DNA of 33,922 bases from NCBI GenBank assembly GCA_013822855.1, contig PNLE01000025.1, forward strand, positions 1 through 33,922. Reading direction: 5' to 3'. The stretch's first letter is position 1. The number at the start of each line of letters is the position of its first letter. A program made the translations under genes and the position numbers. Of the stretch, positions 8,121-15,126 are shown one piece after another. The DNA is from Planctomyces sp. Its GTDB lineage: Bacteria; Planctomycetota; Planctomycetia; Planctomycetales; Planctomycetaceae. The notes beneath the pieces are model-generated. The model worked only from the letters and a program-made list of their open reading frames with translations, did no database searches and was not told the origin of the DNA.

Positions 8121-9377
8121 ATGTCCTGGCACGCGTATGCCGCAGAGCTCGGTCAGATGGGTCGGGCGGCCTCGATCGCTTTGAGAAGCGTCTCACCCGC
8201 CCGGCGGAATCGCGGCGTCGTGGCGATCGCCCACGCGCTGCGGAGCCAGACCGCTTCCCTGCTCGAAGCCAACGCCAAGGATGTCGCCGCTGCTCCGGAA
8301 CTGGGCCTGAACGCGGCGGCGATCGACCGCCTGCGGCTGACGACCGACCGCATCGAGGCGATGGCCAAAGCCGTCGAGGAAGTCGCCGCCCTGCCCGACC
8401 CCGTCGGCGAGGTGATCGACGGCTCCGTCCGTCCGAACGGCCTGCAGGTTCAGCGTGTGCGGGTGCCGCTGGGCGTGGTGCTGTTCATCTACGAATCCCG
8501 GCCCAACGTGACCACCGACGCCGCCGCCCTCTGCCTCAAAAGCGGCAACGCCGTCATTCTGCGAGGGGGCAAGGAGGCGATCCACTCGAACACCCGGTTG
8601 GGCGAGATCGTGCAGTCGGCGATGGCGGAATCCGGATTACCTCCCGCGATTGTCCAGCTCGTCAACACGCCCCAGCGCGATGTCGTGGGCGAATTGCTCA
8701 AGCTCCATACATTGATCGATGTGGTCATTCCCCGGGGCGGAAAGTCGCTGATCGAACGGGTTGTCGCCGAGGCGACCATGCCCGTCCTCAAACACTACGA
8801 CGGCATTTGCCATGTCTACGTCGATGCTTCGGCGGACATCGAGATGGCCCTCCGGATCCTGGAAAACAGCAAGTGCCAGAGGACCGGCGTCTGCAACGCG
8901 GCGGAATGCGTGCTGATTCATGCCGAGATTGCAGTGAAGTTCCTTCCCCGGATCGGCGAACTCATGGAGCGGCGGAAGCTCGAGGTTCGCGGCTGCCCGA
9001 GAACCTGCGCGGCATTGCCGGAAGCCAAGCCCGCGAGCGATGCCGACTATCGAACCGAGTATCTCGACATGATCATCTCGTGCAAGGTGGTCGATTCACT
9101 CGAAGAGGCGGTCGCCCACATCGAGGCCAACGGCTCGCATCACACGGAAACCATCGTCACCAACGACTATGCGGCTTCGCAGGCGTTCGTCACGCAGGTC
9201 GATTCGGCGGCCGTGATGGTCAATGCCAGCACGCGGTTCAACGATGGTGGCGAATTGGGCCTGGGGGCCGAGATCGGCATCAGCACCGACAAGTTCCACG
9301 CCCGCGGCCCGTGCGGGCTCAAGGAATTGACGAGTTACAAATACGTGGTCAAAGGATCTGGCCAGATCCGTGGTTGA
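8121..9377 (+). CDS. proA: Gamma-glutamyl phosphate reductase
   Basis: A 418-residue enzyme of the aldehyde dehydrogenase superfamily that reduces L-glutamyl 5-phosphate with NADPH, the second step of proline synthesis from glutamate. The cofactor-side phrases [20 protein letters not shown] and [14 protein letters not shown] and the catalytic segment [12 protein letters not shown] (nucleophile C258) are clear. The C-terminal INASTRF-type motif ([23 protein letters not shown]) is intact, and the length is normal. Start ATG 8121 ([17 protein letters not shown]) fits the family. proB is not in the window. It is divergent from proS. Confidence 0.97.
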   Translation: MSWHAYAAELGQMGRAASIALRSVSPARRNRGVVAIAHALRSQTASLLEANAKDVAAAPELGLNAAAIDRLRLTTDRIEAMAKAVEEVAALPDPVGEVIDGSVRPNGLQVQRVRVPLGVVLFIYESRPNVTTDAAALCLKSGNAVILRGGKEAIHSNTRLGEIVQSAMAESGLPPAIVQLVNTPQRDVVGELLKLHTLIDVVIPRGGKSLIERVVAEATMPVLKHYDGICHVYVDASADIEMALRILENSKCQRTGVCNAAECVLIHAEIAVKFLPRIGELMERRKLEVRGCPRTCAALPEAKPASDADYRTEYLDMIISCKVVDSLEEAVAHIEANGSHHTETIVTNDYAASQAFVTQVDSAAVMVNASTRFNDGGELGLGAEIGISTDKFHARGPCGLKELTSYKYVVKGSGQIRG

Positions 9378-9389
9378 ATGCGGCGGCAG

Positions 9390-9414
9390 AGGCGAAGCGA
9401 TTTCGCCTTGTTTT
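9390..9414 (+). terminator. Probable proA terminator
   Basis: AGGCGAA (9390-9396), 5-nt loop, TTCGCCT (9402-9408), then TGTTTT. The stem is short but lies 12 bp after the proA stop codon. Confidence 0.55.
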
Positions 9415-9424
9415 CCTCAGAAAT

Positions 9425-9490
9425 GATTCCCGGACAAGCCTGACTCTCGACAAGCAAATCTGATTCTCGACAAGCCTGAATCTATACAAG
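9425..9490 (+). repeat. Four degenerate tandem copies of GATTCTCGACAAGCCT-like unit
   Basis: Units start at 9425, 9442, 9462 and 9478 and share GA(T/C/A)TC followed by GACAAGC or a close variant; lengths are 17, 20, 16 and 13 bp. The array ends 5 bp before the GGAG ribosome binding site of fliM, so it lies in the fliM leader or promoter. Confidence 0.65.
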
Positions 9491-9506
9491 GAAGTGGAGA
9501 TTCAAC

Positions 9507-10631
9507 ATGGGCGACGTGCTCAGCCAGTCGGAAGTGGAAACACTTCTCGCCGCTCTCGATCCCGCGCCGCGCTCGACCATTGGAGCGGCCTCTGGCCCTC
9601 CGTCGATTTCGCCCACGCCCGTTCGTCGACGGGATAGCGGCCCGCAGATCAGCGTGTACGACTTCAAACGCCCCGAGCGTGTCAGCAAGGAGCAGATGCG
9701 GGCCTTCCAGGCGCTGCATGAGGGGTTCAGCCGGGAGTTCGGGGCGGCCCTTTCGGGGATGCTCCGGGCGATCGTCGAAGTCAAATTGATCAGCGTCGAC
9801 CAGCTGACCTACAGCGAATTCGTCTTCAGCCTCGAAAACCCGACGTGCTTCAATCTGCTGGAATCGAAGGGATTGGAAGGGCACCTGATCCTCGATCTCA
9901 GCCCTTCGATCATCTTCCCGATCGTCGACCGGCTGCTGGGCGGCGGGAAGGAAAGCATCCCCAGCATCCCCAGTCGGCCCCTCACCGAGATCGAACTGCA
10001 GCTCGTCTCCCGCATCACGGCACTGGTGATCCAGGGGCTGGAGAGTGCGTGGCACAACGTCTGCAACCTGGGCCTGCGGGTGTCGCAGATTGAAAGCAAT
10101 CCGCAACTGGTGCAGATCGTCCCCCCCAATGAAGTGATCGTGCTGGTCAGCTTCGAGATCACGATGGGCGAGGTTCGGGGAATCATGAACCTGTGCATCC
10201 CGTTCAACACCATCGAGCCGCTCTCGGGAAAGTTGTCGGCGGATACGTGGTCGGCCTACCAGAAGAAGGGACTCGATGCCCGCCAGAGGGTGATCCTGGA
10301 GGACGGCCTCTCGAAGGCGGCGGTCAAACTCATTGTGAACCTGGCCCACACCACCCTCACCGCCCGTGACTTGGCCCATCTGGCGGTGGGTGACGTCATC
10401 ATGACGGAGCACCCGCGTGAAGACGGGTTGGAAGTCGTGGTGGAAGGCTGCCCCATGTTCATGGCGAAGCCGGGTGCGGTGAAGGGGAAGAAAGCCATCC
10501 GCGTGGTCAGCATGGTGGCCCACAGCCGCGATGTGCTGCGCGACAAGCTGAAAGCGGTCAAAGAGACCCCGGCGGCGGGTGCGTCACCAGCGAACACCAG
10601 TTCCCCACCCTCCGGTAAGGCGGCGAAGTAA
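9507..10631 (+). CDS. fliM: Flagellar motor switch protein FliM
   Basis: A 374-residue component of the flagellar C-ring, which connects CheY-P sensing to rotation direction. The N-terminal [13 protein letters not shown] (5-17) is the expected CheY-binding helix, followed by a flexible Pro-rich linker. The middle CheC-like domain begins at [24 protein letters not shown] and includes [28 protein letters not shown] and [18 protein letters not shown]. The C-terminal SpoA/FliN-like domain contains [22 protein letters not shown] lies 8 bp before the ATG at 9507. The C-terminal tail is low complexity (Ala/Pro/Ser). No other flagellar gene is nearby. Confidence 0.96.
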   Translation: MGDVLSQSEVETLLAALDPAPRSTIGAASGPPSISPTPVRRRDSGPQISVYDFKRPERVSKEQMRAFQALHEGFSREFGAALSGMLRAIVEVKLISVDQLTYSEFVFSLENPTCFNLLESKGLEGHLILDLSPSIIFPIVDRLLGGGKESIPSIPSRPLTEIELQLVSRITALVIQGLESAWHNVCNLGLRVSQIESNPQLVQIVPPNEVIVLVSFEITMGEVRGIMNLCIPFNTIEPLSGKLSADTWSAYQKKGLDARQRVILEDGLSKAAVKLIVNLAHTTLTARDLAHLAVGDVIMTEHPREDGLEVVVEGCPMFMAKPGAVKGKKAIRVVSMVAHSRDVLRDKLKAVKETPAAGASPANTSSPPSGKAAK

Positions 10632-10958
10632 TCCGTTCGCTGCAATCTGTCTCCAGAGGCCACTCGCCTTTCACCGTGCGATGCGATATCACTGCGGCAA
10701 CGCATCATGTTTTATTGATGCAACATGATCCAACCGGAGAATGTCGGCTCCGTCCGGCAAAGACCTTCGTGTCAAAATCAGGTCGCTGAATTGCGGCAAC
10801 TTGTTGACTCGATACGATTTCCGGTATAAACAAGAGATTCGGGCAAATCGCGTGTCATCGGAACGAGGGCCGCCGCGCTCATCATGCAACATGGTGGGCA
10901 CCCGGACACGTCGGTTCACCGATCAGTATAACTTATTTCACCACTGGAGATTACGGCA
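10632..10958 (+). promoter_or_regulatory. fliM-infC intergenic: leader and possible infC promoter
   Basis: TTGACT (10804-10809) and TATAAA (10825-10830) look like promoter boxes, but the spacer is only 15 bp. ATCATGTT (10704-10711) pairs with AACATGAT (10722-10729) to give an 8-bp hairpin without a T tract. GGAG at 10946-10949 is the infC ribosome binding site. No gene is seen here. Confidence 0.35.
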
Positions 10959-11468
10959 ATCGAAACGACGCATCGTATCAATGACCAGATCCGCTTGTCC
11001 CCCATTCGGGTGGTCGATCACGAAGGGAAGATGTTGGGAGTGATTCCGACGTCCGAAGCCATGCGAGTGGCTTTGGAGGCGGGGATGGATCTTGTCGAGG
11101 TGGCACCGGGCGAGCGGCCTCCGGTCTGCCGCATCATGGATTACGGCAAGTTCAAATACGAACAGAAAAAGAAGCACGCCAACTCGGCCAAGCAGCATCA
11201 GGTTCAGATCAAGGAAATCCGTCTGAGGCCTAAGACCGGCGAGCACGACATCGCCTTCAAGGTCAAGCAGGCCCAGGAATTCCTTTCCCAGAAGGACAAG
11301 GTGAAGCTCAACATCATCTTCCGCGGACGAGAAAATGCCCACCATGACCGGGGCAAGGAGATTCTCGCCAACATCATCCAGCAGTTGCAGGAGTTCTGCA
11401 AAGTGGAGCAAATGCCCAAGCTGGAAGGTGGCCGCAATATGATCGCAGTGCTGGCACCCAAGTCGTAA
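10959..11468 (+). CDS. infC: Translation initiation factor IF-3, apparent ATC start
   Basis: IF-3 binds the 30S subunit, blocks premature 50S joining and checks the start codon. With the start at ATC 10959 the protein is 169 residues and begins (I)[19 protein letters not shown], which restores the conserved RIN-QIR N-terminus. [12 protein letters not shown] (linker), [14 protein letters not shown] and the C-domain follow. In this frame the stop TAA at 10929 is followed by no ATG, GTG or TTG until the TTG at 10995, which would delete [12 protein letters not shown] at 10946-10949 is nine bases before ATC and directly abuts ATT (10950), so ATC is the better choice; CTG 10944 lacks a site. E. coli infC uses AUU for self-regulation, so a rare codon here makes biological sense. 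Confidence 0.93.
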   Translation: METTHRINDQIRLSPIRVVDHEGKMLGVIPTSEAMRVALEAGMDLVEVAPGERPPVCRIMDYGKFKYEQKKKHANSAKQHQVQIKEIRLRPKTGEHDIAFKVKQAQEFLSQKDKVKLNIIFRGRENAHHDRGKEILANIIQQLQEFCKVEQMPKLEGGRNMIAVLAPKS

Positions 11469-11633
11469 GCCCTCTCCGGAATATCCTTTACGCCGACAAT
11501 CTCCCTGCAAGATCGGGCGTGATTTCGATGTCGCGCCGGACTGAGAGAGCACTCCTCTCCACACGCTGCGAAAGCGGGGATGAGCTTCGACCGGGATTTC
11601 GTCGTTCGCTGGAAATTTGGCGGCGGCGTCAAC

Positions 11634-11639
11634 TATACT
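11634..11639 (+). promoter_or_regulatory. Possible -10 box upstream of rpmI
   Basis: TATACT in the 273-bp gap between infC and rpmI, without a good -35 partner. The gap holds no gene and could carry a separate rpmI-rplT promoter or a leader. Confidence 0.25.
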
Positions 11640-11741
11640 GCCGCTCCGAAAGAATATTTGGCAAATCGTTGTGGCTGGAATGCACCGATGGGTGCGGCTG
11701 GCCTTCGAACTGTGAAACTGCATTCTCGATTGAGATGAATC

Positions 11742-11942
11742 ATGACCAAGCAGAAGACTCACAAGGGAATGCTGAAGCGATTCAAGGTCACCGCCTCCGG
11801 CAAGGCCAAGCATCGCAGTGCTTATCGTGGCCACTTGCTCTCCCATAAGAGCGGTAACCGCAAGCGGCACCTTCGTCTCGATAACGTGCTCACCGGGCCC
11901 AACGCGAAGACCATCATCGAAGGTCTGCGCCCCTGCCTCTAG
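11742..11942 (+). CDS. rpmI: Ribosomal protein L35 (bL35)
   Basis: A 66-residue, very basic large-subunit protein starting MTKQKTHKGMLKRFKVTASGK, the usual L35 opening, and carrying RGHLLSHKSGNRKRHLR. Length is normal. It lies in the conserved order infC-rpmI-rplT-pheS, 118 bp upstream of rplT. Confidence 0.96.
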   Translation: MTKQKTHKGMLKRFKVTASGKAKHRSAYRGHLLSHKSGNRKRHLRLDNVLTGPNAKTIIEGLRPCL

Positions 11943-12059
11943 ACTCACGTTCCAACCGTTTCAAACTCTTGAGCTGAACACAGTCGGTTAAACAGCATCG
12001 CCTGTTCGCTCAAGTCAGACGTCCTTCTTGCCTCACCAGTTTTTCCACGACAGGTCATC

Positions 12060-12452
12060 ATGCGTATCAGCTTCGCCGTCGCACGACATAAATCGCACAA
12101 GCGTCTTTTCCGTGAGGCTCGTGGCCAGGTCGGCGGCCGCAGCAAGCAGATCCGCCTTGTCAAAGAAACATTGGTTCGCAACCGCTGCTTCGCGTTCCGC
12201 GATCGCCGCGTACGCAAGCGTGACTTCCGCTCGCTCTGGATCACCCGTATCACAGCTGCCGCGCAGATGCGTGGTATCTCCTACAGTCGGTTCATCAACG
12301 GCCTCGATCTGGCTGGTATCAAGCTCAACCGCAAGTCGCTCAGCGAGCTGGCGATTCACCACCCCGCCGTCTTCGACGAAGTGGCCAACCTCGTTCGCTC
12401 CGCCCTCAAGAGCAACAACGTCAACCTGGGCCGGAAAGTGGCCGCTGTTTAG
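12060..12452 (+). CDS. rplT: Ribosomal protein L20 (bL20)
   Basis: A 130-residue basic protein essential for early 50S assembly. The long N-terminal helix region is recognisable ([30 protein letters not shown]), then [27 protein letters not shown], typical of the globular domain. The N-terminus [11 protein letters not shown] differs slightly from the usual MPRVKRGVTARARHKK. An AGG precedes the ATG at 12060. In E. coli L20 represses its own operon; no such mRNA element was identified by eye here. Confidence 0.95.
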   Translation: MRISFAVARHKSHKRLFREARGQVGGRSKQIRLVKETLVRNRCFAFRDRRVRKRDFRSLWITRITAAAQMRGISYSRFINGLDLAGIKLNRKSLSELAIHHPAVFDEVANLVRSALKSNNVNLGRKVAAV

Positions 12453-12522
12453 TTGATTCCGCTTGATTGGCGGCTGATGCGAGACGACGAGAAATCGTTC
12501 TGTCTTGAAAGCCGGGATTCGC

Positions 12523-12561
12523 AAAGGGGGCGTGGATGATCCACAGCCCCCTTTTGTTGTT
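12523..12561 (+). terminator. Intrinsic terminator/attenuator between rplT and pheS
   Basis: AAAGGGGGC (12523-12531) pairs with GCCCCCTTT (12546-12554), with an inner GTGGA/TCCAC stem and one bulged A, followed by TTTTGTTGTT. It lies 70 bp after rplT and only 40 bp before the pheS ATG, so it could end the ribosomal operon or attenuate pheS. A 20-codon frame (12477-12539) ends inside its loop. Confidence 0.85.
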
Positions 12562-12601
12562 GATGGTTGGCTTCTTTCCACGCGTCCCAGGTGATTGACT
12601 C

Positions 12602-13606
12602 ATGAGCCCAGCCCTTCAGGCGTTCGCCGCGTTCGAGCAGGAAGCCAGCGACGCCATCCGGAGCGCGAAGTCCGTCGCCGATCTCGAACAGGTTCGCATC
12701 GTCTTTCTCGGCAAGAGCAAGGGACGCCTCAAGGATCTGCAAAGCGAGCTGGGCAAAGCGGTTCCCGCCGATCGCCCCGCCGTCGGCCAGGCCTTCAATG
12801 AGATGAAGACCCGCGTCACCCAACTCTTCGACAGCCGGGTGGAGGAGCTTTCCCGTCCGGAAAGCCTGCCCCGCGACTTCGATGTCACGCTCCCCGGTAA
12901 TCTTCCGGCCATTGGCCGGGAGCACCCCATCACGCAGACGATCAACGAATTCAAGGAAATCATCGGCCGCTTCGGCTTCACGGTCGATGACGGCCCGGAA
13001 CTCGAAGACGAGTACCACAACTTCGACGCGCTGAACATTCCTTTGGATCATCCGGCCCGCGACCCGCTCGACAATTTCTATCTGGCGGCGGCGAAGACGG
13101 CGAACGGCCAGCCCATCCTCATGCGCAGCCAGACGTCCACGGTGCAGATCCGCGTCATGGAGCGGACCAAGCCGCCGGTGCGGATCGTCTCGGTGGGTCG
13201 CGTCTACCGTCCCGACGAGATCGACCGCACCCACCACCAGATGTTCCACCAGATGGAGGGACTCATGGTGGGCGAAGGGGTGACGATGGCGACGCTCAAG
13301 AGCGTGCTCAAAATGTTCGCCGCCGCCTACCTGGGGGAGGATGTCGAGATCCGCTTCCGCCCCTCGTTCTTCCCCTTCACGGAGCCTTCGGTCGAAGTCG
13401 ATGTCCGCTGGAAAGGTGGCTGGCTCGAGCTGGGGGGTGCCGGCATGGTCGATCCCAACGTGCTGCGAAACGTCGGCTACGATCCCGAGGTGATCACCGG
13501 CTTCGCGTTCGGCCTCGGCATCGCCCGCTTCTGCATGCTGCGGCACGGCATCGACGACATCCGGCTCTTCTACGAGAACGACCTCAGGTTCCTCAAGCAG
13601 TTTTGA
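12602..13606 (+). CDS. pheS: Phenylalanyl-tRNA synthetase alpha subunit
   Basis: A 334-residue catalytic alpha subunit of the (alpha-beta)2 enzyme that charges tRNA-Phe. The N-terminal coiled-coil (about 1-85) is followed by the class II core: [19 protein letters not shown], the LRSQTST-like [35 protein letters not shown] (motif 2 region) and [31 protein letters not shown] (motif 3). AGGTGA precedes the ATG at 12602 by seven bases. The beta subunit gene pheT, often directly downstream, is absent; the next gene is convergent. Confidence 0.96.
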   Translation: MSPALQAFAAFEQEASDAIRSAKSVADLEQVRIVFLGKSKGRLKDLQSELGKAVPADRPAVGQAFNEMKTRVTQLFDSRVEELSRPESLPRDFDVTLPGNLPAIGREHPITQTINEFKEIIGRFGFTVDDGPELEDEYHNFDALNIPLDHPARDPLDNFYLAAAKTANGQPILMRSQTSTVQIRVMERTKPPVRIVSVGRVYRPDEIDRTHHQMFHQMEGLMVGEGVTMATLKSVLKMFAAAYLGEDVEIRFRPSFFPFTEPSVEVDVRWKGGWLELGGAGMVDPNVLRNVGYDPEVITGFAFGLGIARFCMLRHGIDDIRLFYENDLRFLKQF

Positions 13607-13666
13607 TCGATCGAAAGAGCCACACCCTGCAATAGATGTCGGGAGACGGCCCGCCACGCACTGCGA

Positions 13667-15040
13667 TCAATTGCCCAGGGGGCCGCTTGCCGTGCTGAAC
13701 TGGATCACGTCGCGAATGGCCGTAAAGCTGGGTTGCAGTGTGAGCCTGACATAGCGCCGATCGCCCGAAACGACGGCGAGAGCCGACAGCGACACCCCTT
13801 CGGCGATCGAACTCACCTGCGGGGCGATGGCCGAAACGCCGACTCCCACGGCACTCCCGTTGCCGTTGGGATTTCCAATCTGGGCCAAGGGCGGAAGCTC
13901 CTTGGCGGGAGGGGTGTGCCCCTTAAGTTCCGCGAGGATGGTATTGCCGGATGTCGTCGCACGCCGGGCCTTCCGCGAGGTGGCATCCGGTACCGCCGCC
14001 GCTTCCCGACGACGACCATCCCGCATCATGACCCGAAGTTCCTGATCGTCCTTGCCCAGCACGACAGTCCGCGTGGTTTCCTCGGCATCGGGCAAGCCCA
14101 CCCTCTTCGAGATCGTGACCACGACCCGCTTGCCGACAATGTCTCCCTGAACATGCCGGATGCGGATGCGGTACTCGCCCGCGAATGAACGGGGACAGAC
14201 ATACTCCTCGTGGCAGTTCTCCTGCCGGGGGCCAAAACCATCGCGGGAAAGATGTCCCCCTCCCGGAGTGCGGGGGGTCTCATGCGAGCAGACCGCGCCG
14301 CCAGGCTCGTCGATCAGAAGATCGACATCCCCCGCGCCGTTCCACTCCACCTTCACCTGGAGATCGCACCCCCGCGCTTGATCCATGATTCGCCGCAGTC
14401 GGTCGGCGGCGAAGTCGTTCCCTTGCTTGCGGAAAGCAGCTTCCGCCTCGTTGGCCGCCGCATCCGCCAGCTTGACCATCTCTTGGCGGTCGCTTCCCCA
14501 AGAGGTTTCCAGCAGCCCCGGAGCACTCCAGAGGATGGTGTCCCAGGATTGGCTGGACTGGGCGACCTTCGTGGCCAGAAGGTAAAGCTCCTGGCGGTGG
14601 GGGTCGATTCGAACCGCTTGGTCGAGCAGCGAAAGCGCCCTCTCGGGTCGATCCAACCGGGCGAAGTAGGTGGCGAGAAAGGCGAGCGAAGCGACATCTC
14701 CGCTGCCGACATCGATGCTCGACAGCATGACCCGCTCGATCTGGGCCTTGGGCCGGCCGTCGAGTTGCATGGCCAGCGCCAACACCTCATGCATCCAAGG
14801 CTGCACCTGACCCGCGCGGATGGAGGCCTCAATTAACCCAATTGAGGAGGCATGCTGCCCCGTCGTGGAGAAGCTGGTAACCAGTTCCCGAACCACCTCC
14901 GGCTTGGGCGATTTTTCGGCGATGAACTGATCCCATTCCGCTGGCGACTTGACGGGCATTACCTTCGAAGTCGCAGCCGGTGGATTCTCGGATTTGTTCT
15001 TTTGACAAGGGATCCGAAGCGAACGACCAGACTGAGACAC
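13667..15040 (-). CDS. TPR / DUF2135-like domain protein, probable C-terminal half of the vWA protein
   Basis: 457 residues if started at the first in-frame GTG (15040), but that codon has no ribosome binding site and the product has no signal peptide. Helical TPR-like repeats (about 33-220: QPWMHEVLALAMQLDGRP, RPERALSLLDQAVRIDP) lead into a beta domain (about 225-335: VEWNGAGDVDLLIDEPGG, EEYVCPRSFAGEYRIRIRHV) resembling DUF2135/YfaP. The C-terminus has DRRYVRLTLQPSF, a motif I associate with planctomycete exported proteins. The frame is open upstream from GTG to the slippery run at 15133-15142, so it is best explained as the -1 frame extension of the preceding vWA gene (488 codons from 15133). 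If separate, its cellular location would be hard to explain. Confidence 0.8.
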   Translation of the reverse strand: MSQSGRSLRIPCQKNKSENPPAATSKVMPVKSPAEWDQFIAEKSPKPEVVRELVTSFSTTGQHASSIGLIEASIRAGQVQPWMHEVLALAMQLDGRPKAQIERVMLSSIDVGSGDVASLAFLATYFARLDRPERALSLLDQAVRIDPHRQELYLLATKVAQSSQSWDTILWSAPGLLETSWGSDRQEMVKLADAAANEAEAAFRKQGNDFAADRLRRIMDQARGCDLQVKVEWNGAGDVDLLIDEPGGAVCSHETPRTPGGGHLSRDGFGPRQENCHEEYVCPRSFAGEYRIRIRHVQGDIVGKRVVVTISKRVGLPDAEETTRTVVLGKDDQELRVMMRDGRRREAAAVPDATSRKARRATTSGNTILAELKGHTPPAKELPPLAQIGNPNGNGSAVGVGVSAIAPQVSSIAEGVSLSALAVVSGDRRYVRLTLQPSFTAIRDVIQFSTASGPLGN

Positions 15041-15126
15041 GACAGTGGGATTTCGGCTGAACTTCCCCGCTGACGAGACGCGGGCATTCTTCCCCGTCTC
15101 GCCAGACCGGCTGGCTTCACTTGGCT

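Noticed and set aside
12453..12601. Phenylalanine-codon attenuator for pheS
   Set aside because: The short frame has a single Phe codon, and no T-box features are visible; only the terminator itself is supported.
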